Below are positions 26,082 through 34,490 of a stretch of DNA of 36,776 nt, piece by piece. How positions within the stretch are numbered: position 1 is the first letter of the stretch; each line of letters starts with the position of its first letter. Location of the stretch: contig CAYULH010000048.1 of assembly GCA_964445645.1 (NCBI GenBank), forward strand, positions 1-36,776. Direction: 5' to 3'. The translations under genes were made by a program, and so were the position numbers. The stretch is from Aureispira sp964445645 (GTDB lineage Bacteria > Bacteroidota > Bacteroidia > Chitinophagales > Saprospiraceae). The notes below the pieces were generated by a model that worked only from the letters and a program-made list of their open reading frames with translations, made no database searches and had not been told where the DNA came from.

Positions 26082-26873
26082 ATGAAAATAGCCATCATCG
26101 GGGTAGGAAATCTAGGATTGTCCATTGCCAAAGGAATTATTAACAGTGAATTGGCCAGTCACTTGTATTTGACCAAAAGAAATATAAATGAAATTAGCCA
26201 CTTGGCAGAAGAGGGAAAAGTAACGATAGGCTCTGACAATAGAGCTGCTGTGGCTGCTGCTGAGGTGGTGATTTTTGCTGTTCAACCTAGCCATTTTGAG
26301 GAAATATTAGCAGAAATAAAAGACTTGTTGAATGGGCAAGTGCTCATTTCGACCATTACAGGATTTGGCATCCAACGCATGGAGGAATTGGTAGGAACCG
26401 ATCAATTTATCATCAGAAGTATGCCCAATACGGCTATTTCTGTAGGGGCTTCTATGACCTGTTTGTGTAGCAATGCCAAGGGCAAAGAAAAGGTAGAAGT
26501 GGCCAAAGTGATTTTTAACCAATTGGGGCACAGCATGGAAATTCCCGAACCGCAAATGCAAGCAGCTACCGTAATTTGTGCTAGTGGGGTCGCTTTCTGG
26601 ATGCGTCTAATTAGGGCAACGACCCAAGGAGCCATTCAATTGGGGTTTGATGCCAAAGAGGCACAAGAATTGGCGATGCACACTTGCAATGGTGCTGCCG
26701 AATTGCTCATAGCTTCGGGCAACCACCCCGAACAAGAAATAGATCGGGTAACTACGCCAATGGGCTGTACTATACAGGGATTGAATGAAATGGAAATACA
26801 GGGCTTAAGCTCTTCGCTTATTCAAGGGATTGTAGCTTCTTATAATAAAATTACGGAGTTTAAAACGAGATAA
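26082..26873 (+). CDS. proC: Pyrroline-5-carboxylate reductase
   Basis: 263 residues. This enzyme reduces 1-pyrroline-5-carboxylate to proline with NAD(P)H, the last step of proline synthesis. The N-terminal Rossmann motif is GVGNLG (7-12). RSMPNTAISVGASMT matches the family's conserved MPN block, and the C-terminal dimerisation signature reads VTTPMGCTIQGLNEME. Length and domain order are normal. The stop codon is followed by a hairpin at 26888-26909. Confidence 0.95.
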   Translation: MKIAIIGVGNLGLSIAKGIINSELASHLYLTKRNINEISHLAEEGKVTIGSDNRAAVAAAEVVIFAVQPSHFEEILAEIKDLLNGQVLISTITGFGIQRMEELVGTDQFIIRSMPNTAISVGASMTCLCSNAKGKEKVEVAKVIFNQLGHSMEIPEPQMQAATVICASGVAFWMRLIRATTQGAIQLGFDAKEAQELAMHTCNGAAELLIASGNHPEQEIDRVTTPMGCTIQGLNEMEIQGLSSSLIQGIVASYNKITEFKTR

Positions 26874-26879
26874 AAAATG

Positions 26880-26918
26880 GATAATAGGAGGTGCAATCAA
26901 TCGCACCTCTAATTATTT
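26880..26918 (+). terminator. Probable intrinsic terminator after proC
   Basis: GAGGTGC at 26888-26894 pairs with GCACCTC at 26903-26909 around an 8-base loop. Outer ATAAT/ATTAT bases can extend it and ATTATTTTG follows. Confidence 0.65.
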
Positions 26919-27064
26919 TGCCGATACTGTTTTCTAAATTCAGAAAGAGCCGCCCCCTGCCTTTGTAAATCATACACTAAAGATACATTATTTTGGAAAA
27001 AGTAAAGAGTTAAATATAGGACAAATCAATATAGGTATAACTGTACTAGTTTTTATAATTTCCA

Positions 27065-27096
27065 TTGACAAATATCAAGTATTTACTGTATCTTTA
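27065..27096 (+). promoter_or_regulatory. Possible promoter of the DUF4157 gene
   Basis: TTG at 27065-27067, a 21-base spacer and TATCTTTA at 27089-27096. The last base of the -7 element is A instead of the expected G. Confidence 0.35.
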
Positions 27097-27132
27097 TAAG
27101 GTATATAACCAACTAAGAAAACCAAAATAACT

Positions 27133-28800
27133 ATGGGCTATAAATCAGACCAAGACCAAGACACCACTTCACAAAATATCAATGATACTGCAACTACAAT
27201 GGCTCCCCAGCAAGCTAACAAGACGGGGATTCCTGACACCATGAAAGCACTCATGGAGTATACCTACCAAGTATCTTTGAATGATGTTCGTGTTCATTAT
27301 AATGCAACAGATAAGATTGAACAAAAGAGCAAGGAATTAGGGAGAACAATTAATGCTTATGCAGAGTATCCCGATATTTATATTGCAAAAGGTTTTGAAC
27401 ATTGTCTTCAAGAAGAAGTAAAACACATTATTCAGCAACTCAAGGGGGATGTAAAACCTACAGGTAGTGTGGAGGGGCAAAAATTTAATGATGATCCAAG
27501 GCTAGAAACACTTGCAAAAAAGGATGATCTTGGCTCTGGTACAGGAGAAGTACTAGATACAACAGAACTAGAAGAAGCAACAAAACCTGTAGACAGTGTT
27601 GCTCAATTTAATGAGTTGGATGGTGTAGAAGATGCCCCCCCACAACAACAAGAGAATGAACAAGAACAGCAGCAACAAGTAGTAGTTGAAGAAGAGCAAG
27701 AAAGTGAGTTGCTTGTAAATCTGCGTCGTGTGCTCCACGAAGATCTTTGGAATGATAGAACCTTGGTGGAAGCTATTGGAAGCGAGTCTTGGACAGATAT
27801 TAATGAAGCTTGGGTTTCATTGACAGACGCAACATCGGTTGAGGCTAAAAAGAAATTGCAATTATTGCGCCTCAAGGGATCCAATGATGAGGTGGACTTA
27901 TCTACTTATGATGGTTGGACAGACATTACTATGGGAGAGCAGAGAGGACATAAGTGGGGAACAGAAACAGAAGGTGGAGGAATTTCGGTAAAACTCAAAA
28001 AAGCATTGAGTTATCAAAAAGTAGGAATTACACAGGAGGAGAAACCTGTCTTAAAAAAAGATTTGAAGGAAAAGCTGACTTATTTTAAGAGAACTCCATT
28101 GATCAAAACAGCTAAGTATAATCTGGCTTTAGATAACATTAATGATAAAGTAGATAAATTATTGGAGAGAAAGGTGGTTTCTTTACCCCTAGAAATAGCT
28201 AGTAAGGCTTTTGATGGAGAGCTTGATACCTTGAAAAGAGCAGATGTATTGAGAAAGGAAAATAGAAAGCTAGACGATTGGCCTACCTTGAAAAAATCTG
28301 GTAGTGGAGTAGCTGTCAAAAAAGGAGAAGATGTTTGCTTGACGAAATTTAATGAGTACTTCTTGACACAAGGAGCTCCTACAAATATCATACGTACACA
28401 AAAACCTCAACACATAACTAAGAGTGGAGCTGAGGAAGACAGATTGAGTATGGCCAAAGAATTGCAGGAAGTAGCTATTGCTATTGAGTTTGGAACATCA
28501 GGCAAAAAAGCCTTGTCAGGCAAACCCAAAACTGCTTTGGAATTCTTACGCAAATCTGATATGACTGAGGAGCAAGTGGCAGAGTTAGAGGCTTATGGAA
28601 AGGAGATTCGTAAGCAAATCAAAGCCAAGTTAGGAGCTGACATTAAGTTTGCTGATGAAAACCTCAATGGATTGGTGGTTCCGATTACAGGAGCACCTAG
28701 AAACATTGGAGGCTATACCTTAGCTACACCTATGACCAATGTTTTTCCATTATTGCAGAAGAGACAAGGTAAAGTAACAACATTGAGAGAATATCGTTAG
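27133..28800 (+). CDS. Degenerate DUF4157 (eCIS core domain) protein, candidate eCIS cargo
   Basis: 555 residues, no signal peptide. After a polar 28-residue start, residues 29-135 match the DUF4157 / eCIS core pattern (PF13699) in order: NKTGIPDTMK, then DVRVHYN, then DIYIAKGFEH, HIIQQLKGDVKPT and FNDDPRLE. In typical members the next-to-central segment is HExxH, a zinc-peptidase motif. Here it is EEVKH at 94-98, with the first His replaced by Glu, and the later LE-x-EAD is LETLAKK, so metal binding is probably lost. A Gln/Glu-rich linker (about 171-190) leads to a C-terminal region of about 360 residues, mostly helical, with TYDGWTDITMGE and FADENLNGLVVPITGAPRNI, which I cannot assign. In known eCIS loci DUF4157 proteins are tail-loaded or associated cargo, so the C-terminal region may be the effector part. 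Confidence 0.78.
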   Translation: MGYKSDQDQDTTSQNINDTATTMAPQQANKTGIPDTMKALMEYTYQVSLNDVRVHYNATDKIEQKSKELGRTINAYAEYPDIYIAKGFEHCLQEEVKHIIQQLKGDVKPTGSVEGQKFNDDPRLETLAKKDDLGSGTGEVLDTTELEEATKPVDSVAQFNELDGVEDAPPQQQENEQEQQQQVVVEEEQESELLVNLRRVLHEDLWNDRTLVEAIGSESWTDINEAWVSLTDATSVEAKKKLQLLRLKGSNDEVDLSTYDGWTDITMGEQRGHKWGTETEGGGISVKLKKALSYQKVGITQEEKPVLKKDLKEKLTYFKRTPLIKTAKYNLALDNINDKVDKLLERKVVSLPLEIASKAFDGELDTLKRADVLRKENRKLDDWPTLKKSGSGVAVKKGEDVCLTKFNEYFLTQGAPTNIIRTQKPQHITKSGAEEDRLSMAKELQEVAIAIEFGTSGKKALSGKPKTALEFLRKSDMTEEQVAELEAYGKEIRKQIKAKLGADIKFADENLNGLVVPITGAPRNIGGYTLATPMTNVFPLLQKRQGKVTTLREYR

Positions 28801-28831
28801 GTAATTGATGATGATACCGTATAAATAAATG

Positions 28832-28868
28832 AAAGGAACTGTCTGTTTTACAGAGGGTTCCTTTTTGT
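28832..28868 (+). terminator. Intrinsic terminator of the DUF4157 gene
   Basis: AAAGGAAC at 28832-28839 pairs with GTTCCTTT at 28857-28864, with an inner CTGT/ACAG helix, and TTGTTT follows. Confidence 0.8.
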
Positions 28869-28944
28869 TTATTATAAGCCAATGAGACTACCTCAATTTC
28901 CAAAAATTAAGATAGAAGGTATTATACACGCTCTATACATAAAT

Positions 28945-28980
28945 AAAGACTTTCTAGCAAGCTGCCAGAAAGTCTTTTTA
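28945..28980 (-). terminator. Intrinsic terminator of the leftward gene pair
   Basis: An 11-bp perfect stem, AAAGACTTTCT at 28945-28955 with its complement at 28967-28977, with A-rich DNA to its left that gives a T-tract on the minus strand. It lies between convergent genes and may act both ways. Confidence 0.8.
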
Positions 28981-29018
28981 TTCTAAAAAATATATTAGTG
29001 AACTATATTGTAGCACTA

Positions 29019-30668
29019 CTAAATATGCTTCTTAATGTCGCTACTAATATCATAATCGTGATCTACATCCTTGAAGTGACCGGCATAATCTGCATGTAAA
29101 CTCAACATCCATTTAGAATCAGCTAATGTCTTTCCACCAAGTGCTTCTGTAAGCTTAGATTTTGGAAAATCTATATAATAGCCATCGTAGACTTGGTTGG
29201 TTGGGCCATCATACTCGTCGGCATCATCTTGGTGCTCACGGGCCAATACCGTACTGTTGCACGTAATGGTTGCGAGTACCTGTGGGATAACGACAGGGCC
29301 ATCGGTAACTACGCGCACTTTGAAGTAAACACGGTAGTTACTTCCAGTGTCGTCTACTCTATAGATGCCTGCATAAATCAAATCTACTTTGGTCAGCACT
29401 TGATCTCTGCCCACTATGGCATTGTGTACACCTTGTTGGGTGTTTTTGTGCAAGTTATCATAAATATCTTTGATGATTTGGATGTTTTTGGCCTTTTTCA
29501 TGTGCTCCTCATAGCGAGCTTTTAGAGCGTTCTTATTCCTAGCAATCTTAGCCAATTCTTTGAGCTTTTTAGGATCTTTACTTTCTTGCTCCATCATGTG
29601 TTTCACCACCCCTTTACAAGCATCTATATAGATGTCTTTATTTTTCTCAAAACCATAATCATCGGCTGTAATATAGGTATACAATTGGCCTAATAATTTG
29701 TACGTCCAGTAGGCAAATCCTGCCATAGGGAAGGCGGCAAATGCTACATTAATAACCATAGGTTGTAGGCGATTGAGCATAGCCTTGGCATCGTCATACA
29801 CAGCGGTGAGGTCATCGGTGAGTGCTTTTACGCCACCCTCATGAATACCTATGGTATAATCCTTGGCATCAAAGCCTTTGTCGGTGGCTTTAACGGTTAC
29901 GCCAACACGCAATAGCGTATATTTTTTGCCTGTCCATTCCAAAAAGTTAGGGCAGCTCTTGCCTTCAATCAATTCATAAATCTCATTGAGCGTTTCGCCT
30001 GCCCCCAAAGAACCACGCAAAAAGCAATTGAGCGTAAAGACATCAATGGTCATAGCACCGCCTGAAAATATATTGACAATGTCCACTTGTTTGTTGTTGA
30101 AGGTCAATTCGGCGGCTACGCCAAACTTGGCAGCCAGCAGCAGGAGCGAATCGGTCAATACCAGTTCAAAAGCACCTGTACAGGTGATCTTGGCCGCCAT
30201 AGAGGAAACGACTTCGTAAGAACTCCAAGCGTTTTTGGGCAGGTTGGCAGGGTTGGTTTTGTAAGCACCTTTGATGGCCAACTCAAACGATGCTTTGCTC
30301 TCTAGCGATACCTCGCCCCCTAAGCGCAAGCCGGGGCAGATAGGGAAGGTTTTTTGGTTGGAGATTTTTTTGTGCAAGGGCGCATCAAACGTTTGTTTGT
30401 AGGCAATACTTCCGTTGGGCGACACGGTAAGTTTGGGGAAGAAAGCAGGGAGTTTGAGTTCGCTGTCAGCAGTGCCACCGGTAGCGGCAGCTTTAGCAGC
30501 TCGTTTATCTTCTAGCGATTTTTTGAAGGTTTGAAAGGCTGCTCTAGCTTTGGCAATGGCTATTTCATCTTCGGGGGTTAGGCCATCGGCGGCTAATTTT
30601 TTGATGGTAGCATCTAATTGCGCTTTGGCCGCAGCAATTTTTTCTTTAACAGTGGTCGGATTAGGCAT
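29019..30668 (-). CDS. Unknown 549-residue protein with a central apolar segment
   Basis: No signal peptide and no family recognised. Residues 5-75 are helical and charged (VKEKIAAAKAQLDATIKKL, then AIAKARAAFQTFKKSLEDK). Residues about 75-290 look beta-rich with many Gly, Ser and Val (PGLRLGGEVSLESKASFELA, TCTGAFELVLTDSLLLLAAK). An apolar stretch at about 300-325 (MVINVAFAAFPMAGFAYWTY) is hydrophobic enough to enter a membrane. A Lys-rich helical region follows (KDPKKLKELAKIARNK, about 370-420). The C-terminal 120 residues form another beta-rich domain (DLIYAGIYRVDD, YFKVRVVTDGPVV). The 5' half is richer in GC than the surroundings. It is 49 bases downstream of the 187-residue gene, probably one operon. 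Confidence 0.75.
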   Translation of the reverse strand: MPNPTTVKEKIAAAKAQLDATIKKLAADGLTPEDEIAIAKARAAFQTFKKSLEDKRAAKAAATGGTADSELKLPAFFPKLTVSPNGSIAYKQTFDAPLHKKISNQKTFPICPGLRLGGEVSLESKASFELAIKGAYKTNPANLPKNAWSSYEVVSSMAAKITCTGAFELVLTDSLLLLAAKFGVAAELTFNNKQVDIVNIFSGGAMTIDVFTLNCFLRGSLGAGETLNEIYELIEGKSCPNFLEWTGKKYTLLRVGVTVKATDKGFDAKDYTIGIHEGGVKALTDDLTAVYDDAKAMLNRLQPMVINVAFAAFPMAGFAYWTYKLLGQLYTYITADDYGFEKNKDIYIDACKGVVKHMMEQESKDPKKLKELAKIARNKNALKARYEEHMKKAKNIQIIKDIYDNLHKNTQQGVHNAIVGRDQVLTKVDLIYAGIYRVDDTGSNYRVYFKVRVVTDGPVVIPQVLATITCNSTVLAREHQDDADEYDGPTNQVYDGYYIDFPKSKLTEALGGKTLADSKWMLSLHADYAGHFKDVDHDYDISSDIKKHI

Positions 30669-30717
30669 AGATAATAATTATTTTGAAGATAATGGTCATA
30701 TTGAAAAATCAGGCAGG

Positions 30718-31281
30718 TTACTGATTGGCTAACTTATTAAAAAAGGCAGTGAGGTTTTCCAGTCTTTTGTGGTGCTGTGTGCGTTCCTCTGGACTCATTT
30801 TAGAAGTGCTGGTTGTATCGCTGGTAGCCGTTTCTTCAGAACTGGATGTTGTTTGTTCTTCTTCGGTGTTATCGTCCTCTTCTACAGGAATGCCCGTAAC
30901 GATGTTGATAGGCATTTTGAGGGTCTTTTCTTCAAATACTTTGCTCTTTTTGAGGAGTTTGGCTGCCGTGAGCTTGCCATCTTTTAGTTCCACATTCAAG
31001 ACATTGGTATTGTCCTTAGACTCTACTAGTATACTGGCCAAACCGACCAAATTGAGATCGTGTTCTTTGTCCTTTTTGAGCTGCTTGAAGGCTTTGGTGG
31101 CCTCCGAGTATTTCTTAAAAGGAATCATGGTACACTTAACAGTAGCCTTGCCCATTGTATAATTCAATAAAAAAATAGCTCCTTTGGCTTTTTTTAAATC
31201 ATTTATTTTGCAGTAGGCTGTTTTGTATTTGGGGAGTTCAAGTGCCTTGAAGGACTCAAAATCAAAAGCTTGTGCTGGCAT
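30718..31281 (-). CDS. Unknown 187-residue protein, partner of the 549-residue protein
   Basis: No signal peptide. Residues 1-130 appear to be a compact alpha/beta domain (FESFKALELPKYKTAYCKI, GAIFLLNYTMGKATVKCTMI, KKYSEATKAFKQLKKDKEHD). An acidic Ser/Thr/Glu linker follows (about 132-160), then a short C-terminal helix (HHKRLENLTAFFNKLANQ). No family was recognised. A globular domain joined by a flexible linker to a terminal helix is a form often seen in chaperones or adaptors, but the evidence is only structural pattern. It is upstream of and probably co-transcribed with the 549-residue gene. Confidence 0.72.
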   Translation of the reverse strand: MPAQAFDFESFKALELPKYKTAYCKINDLKKAKGAIFLLNYTMGKATVKCTMIPFKKYSEATKAFKQLKKDKEHDLNLVGLASILVESKDNTNVLNVELKDGKLTAAKLLKKSKVFEEKTLKMPINIVTGIPVEEDDNTEEEQTTSSSEETATSDTTSTSKMSPEERTQHHKRLENLTAFFNKLANQ

Positions 31282-31665
31282 AGATGCTTGCGTTTTTCGT
31301 TTAGAAAATTAATTTTCAACCCTTGAAATTAAAAAATAAAAACAGTTTTTCAAACTAAATTTAGTTTTTTGAATCAAAAACGGCGCATTATAGGGGAGAG
31401 CTACTACATATAAAAAATAAAAAACGTATTTGTACAAGCGGCGATATAACCCAAGGATAAAAGCTTCTGTTTTTATTATGCTATTACGTTTCCGCAGCTA
31501 CTTAATTTTGCTAACTTTGTTCAGGTTGGTACAAATTGTACTGAGGGCAGTATTGGTGTGTACGGTATTTGATTTGTGGTGTGTGTAATGTACTAGTTTT
31601 GTGTTAGTGTGCGATGCCTTGCACTTAGGAGCTGTATTTTGTAGTTTGAAGAATTATTGTAGAAC
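31282..31665. other. Divergent intergenic region with palindromes
   Basis: About 384 bases between divergent genes. An imperfect palindrome spans 31349-31373 with a perfect CTAAATTTAG core. TAACTTTG, an exact -7 match, is at 31512-31519 and is followed at 31529-31541 by a perfect 13-base palindrome, GTACAAATTGTAC. No gene or RNA family is visible. Confidence 0.5.
31512..31541 (+). promoter_or_regulatory. Possible promoter and operator of the sugar transferase gene
   Basis: The -7 element TAACTTTG (31512-31519) has no clear TTG at the proper distance. The palindrome GTACAAATTGTAC (31529-31541) begins about 10 bases downstream, across or just after the expected start point, as expected for a repressor site. 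The leader would be about 140 bases. Confidence 0.35.
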
Positions 31666-33099
31666 ATGAACTCTTGGCGATTGCCTAAAGGTGTTGTTGT
31701 ATACGCCTTGGCTGACTATATAGCGGCTGTAATATCATGGGTATTGTTTGTATTGGTGCGTAGAATGTCTATCGAGGGCAGACCCTTTGATGAACGTTTG
31801 TTTCAAGACCCCAATTTTCAGTATAGTTTGGCAGCCGTACCGATTGTGTGGATGTTGGTTTATGTGGTACTAGATAGCTATCATCATATTTATCGACTAT
31901 CGCGTTTAACAGAGTTTGCTCGAACGCTACTGGCGACCTTTTTGGGAAGTTTATTGTTGTTTTTTACCATTCTGCTGGATGATTTGGTCAATTATTTGGG
32001 CGGTTATCAAGGCTATTATCGGGCTTTGGCAAGTCTAATGGGGATACATTTGTTGTGTGCGGTTACTGTGCGTATGATAATTCTGACCATAGCCCATCGA
32101 CGCATCCGCTCGGGGCGTTATACCTTCAATACCTTGGTTATAGGACAACATCCCAACAGCAAAGAGGTATACCAAGACATTATTACTAGAGAAGAAAAAC
32201 TAGGCTATGCCATTGTGGGGCATCTCAATACCCCCCATGAAGCTATCGCCCCCCTTCAGGATATGATTCCTTGTTTGGGTAATCTGGACAATTTACAAGA
32301 AGTATTGGTAGCGCATAATATCGAAGAGGTTATTCTGGCTTTAGAGCCTACCGAAGAACGTGCGTTTCATCAGTTGATCTCTATTTTGGAGCAACACAGC
32401 CCTCAAATCTTGTTGCGAGCCATTCCAGAAATGCGCCCGTTATTGTTGGGGCAGGTTAATATTCCACGGGTGAGAGGGGCAGGATTGTTAGAAATAAAAA
32501 CCCATCTTATTCCAATTTGGCTCAAAATCACCAAACGCACCATTGATGTATTGGCTTCGGTATTGGTTTTAATTCTTTTGAGTCCCCTGTATATTTTTGT
32601 AGCCATTAAGGTACGCCTCTCTTCTGAAGGCCCAATTTTTTATAAGCAAGAACGCATAGGCAAGGATGGTCGTCCTTTTTTGATTTATAAATTTCGCTCC
32701 ATGTACTTGGATGCCGAAAAAGGCGGGCCACAGCTTTCGTCAGATACCGATGATCGCTGTACCCCTTGGGGGCGCACCATGCGTAAATACAGGCTGGATG
32801 AAATTCCGCAGTTTTGGAATGTACTCAAAGGCGATATGTCCTTGGTGGGGCCACGGCCCGAACGTCAGTTTTATATTGACCAAATAGCCGAGCGTGACCC
32901 AAGGGTGCATTTGCTGCATCGGGTACGTCCGGGTATTACCTCTTGGGGGCAGGTACAATATGGTTATGCCTCCAATGTAGAGGAGATGGTCGATCGCCTG
33001 CAATTGGATTTGATTTATATTGAGAATTTGACCTTAGCTTTAGATATTAAAATCATCATTCACACTGTTTTTGTAATTGTAAAAGGCAGTGGTAAGTAA
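31666..33099 (+). CDS. Polyprenyl-phosphate glycosyl-1-phosphate transferase (WcaJ/EpsE type)
   Basis: 477 residues. It would transfer a sugar-1-phosphate from a nucleotide sugar to undecaprenyl phosphate, starting synthesis of an exopolysaccharide or O-antigen unit at the inner membrane. The N-terminus has four apolar segments (about 10-28, 50-66, 88-108 and 120-145), then a Rossmann-like domain (NTLVIGQHPNSKEVYQDI). A fifth membrane segment (VLASVLVLILLSPLYIFVA) precedes the catalytic bacterial sugar transferase domain: FYKQERIGKDGRPFLIYKFR, then MRKYRLDEIPQFWNVLKGDM, SLVGPRPER and RPGITSWGQVQYGY. All signature blocks are intact. No other polysaccharide genes lie near it. The next gene, speD-speE, begins 19 bases later. 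Confidence 0.92.
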   Translation: MNSWRLPKGVVVYALADYIAAVISWVLFVLVRRMSIEGRPFDERLFQDPNFQYSLAAVPIVWMLVYVVLDSYHHIYRLSRLTEFARTLLATFLGSLLLFFTILLDDLVNYLGGYQGYYRALASLMGIHLLCAVTVRMIILTIAHRRIRSGRYTFNTLVIGQHPNSKEVYQDIITREEKLGYAIVGHLNTPHEAIAPLQDMIPCLGNLDNLQEVLVAHNIEEVILALEPTEERAFHQLISILEQHSPQILLRAIPEMRPLLLGQVNIPRVRGAGLLEIKTHLIPIWLKITKRTIDVLASVLVLILLSPLYIFVAIKVRLSSEGPIFYKQERIGKDGRPFLIYKFRSMYLDAEKGGPQLSSDTDDRCTPWGRTMRKYRLDEIPQFWNVLKGDMSLVGPRPERQFYIDQIAERDPRVHLLHRVRPGITSWGQVQYGYASNVEEMVDRLQLDLIYIENLTLALDIKIIIHTVFVIVKGSGK

Positions 33100-33118
33100 T
33101 CCCTTAAACAATTTTGTT

Positions 33119-34402
33119 ATGAGCAATGCACTAGGAAGACACATCTTGGTAGAGTTTTTTGGCTGTTCAGCAGATATTTTAAATGATGTTATTAGAATAG
33201 AAAAATCAATGGTAGAAGCCGCCAAAGCCGCAGAAGCCACGGTTATCAATTCTACTTTTCACCACTTTTCGCCTTATGGTGTTTCTGGGGTAGTGGTTAT
33301 TCAAGAAAGCCACTTGGCCATTCATGCTTGGCCCGAATACCAGTATGCGGCCGTGGATATTTTTACCTGTGGGGAAGAGGTGGATCCTTGGATTGCCTAC
33401 GATTATCTCAAGCAGGCATTTGAGGCCACTCATGGCTCCTCTATGGAAATTAATAGAGGACAAAAACAACTACTCAAACGGGTAAATGTAGACCATTTGG
33501 TAGAGGATAGAATGGAAAAAGAAGAGGATTTGGCGACCAAATACAAGCGTGATGTTTGGTTTACAGACAAAGACGAAAATATTGCCCTTTCCTTACGTCA
33601 TACGGGCAATTTATTGTACAGTGCCGATTCTCCTTATCAGCGTGTGCGTGTATTGGAAAGTTATGCCTATGGCAAGGCATTGCTTATTGACAACATGGTG
33701 ATGGCAACCGAAAAGGATGAGTTTGTTTATCATGAAATGATTGCCCATGTACCCACTTTTATACACGGCAACCCCAAACGCATCTTAGTCATTGGGGGAG
33801 GAGATGGCGGCACGATTCGGGAGTTGTTTAAGCATGAGGGGGTGGAGCATATTACTATGGTAGAAATTGATGAGAAAGTGGTCGAAGCTTCTACCTTGCA
33901 TTTGCCCGCTTTGTCTTGTGAGTTTAACAATCCTAAATTGGACTTGCGTATTCAAGATGGTATTGTGTTCTTGCAAGAATGTGAAGCAGAGCAGTACGAT
34001 ATGATTGTAATAGATGGGAGCGACCCCAAAGGGCCTGCCGAGGGTTTGTTTAGTCCTGATTTTTATAAGAATGCCTATCATGCGCTCAAACCCAATGGCG
34101 TGTTAAATTTACAGAGCGAAGGGCCTTTGTTTAGCCAAGATGCCTTTATAGGACTCAATCATTGTTTGAAGGATATTTTTGGTCAGGATTCTGTAGCTTG
34201 TTATTTGGCCTATATTTCTACTTATCCTACAGGTATGTGGAGCTTTACCACGGCCATCAAGGGGCAAGCACTCTCGCCCTTGAGTTTTGACATAGCCGCC
34301 GCTAGTATTTTCTCAGAACAACAGCAATTAAAATACTACACCCCTCAAATACATTATGCCGCCTATACCTTGCCTCCATTTGTGCAAGATATGTTGAAGT
34401 AA
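33119..34402 (+). CDS. speD-speE: S-adenosylmethionine decarboxylase fused to spermidine synthase
   Basis: 427 residues combining two polyamine enzymes. Residues 1-115 are bacterial AdoMet decarboxylase: the self-cleavage site is QESHLAIHAWPE, where Ser64 would become the pyruvoyl group, with His69 and the FTCG Cys84. Residues about 140-427 are an aminopropyltransferase of the SpeE family, with GGGDGG at 216-221, VEID at 238-241 and IDGSDPKGPAEG from Asp289. Making decarboxylated AdoMet and using it in the same chain would let it be channelled. The frame opens at a GTG (33089) inside the upstream gene. I chose the ATG at 33119, which gives the normal SpeD start (SNALGRHILVEFFGC). The amine acceptor (putrescine, agmatine or other) is not determined. 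Confidence 0.94.
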   Translation: MSNALGRHILVEFFGCSADILNDVIRIEKSMVEAAKAAEATVINSTFHHFSPYGVSGVVVIQESHLAIHAWPEYQYAAVDIFTCGEEVDPWIAYDYLKQAFEATHGSSMEINRGQKQLLKRVNVDHLVEDRMEKEEDLATKYKRDVWFTDKDENIALSLRHTGNLLYSADSPYQRVRVLESYAYGKALLIDNMVMATEKDEFVYHEMIAHVPTFIHGNPKRILVIGGGDGGTIRELFKHEGVEHITMVEIDEKVVEASTLHLPALSCEFNNPKLDLRIQDGIVFLQECEAEQYDMIVIDGSDPKGPAEGLFSPDFYKNAYHALKPNGVLNLQSEGPLFSQDAFIGLNHCLKDIFGQDSVACYLAYISTYPTGMWSFTTAIKGQALSPLSFDIAAASIFSEQQQLKYYTPQIHYAAYTLPPFVQDMLK

Positions 34403-34437
34403 TAGGAACTAAGAAATTAGCGAAAGCAAAACAAAAA

Positions 34438-34472
34438 AAGCCAGCCTGAAAACGTTCAAGCTGGCTTCTATT
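34438..34472. terminator. Bidirectional intrinsic terminator
   Basis: AAGCCAGC at 34438-34445 pairs with GCTGGCTT at 34460-34467, and after one mismatch TGAA pairs with TTCA around an AACG loop. A-run on the left and T-rich DNA on the right suit both speD-speE and the convergent yidC. Confidence 0.85.
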
Positions 34473-34490
34473 ATTTGGAGGCTATAATTT

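Noticed and set aside
27133..28800. Active DUF4157 zinc peptidase
   Set aside because: The first His of HExxH and the EAD ligand region are substituted, so an active metallopeptidase is unlikely.
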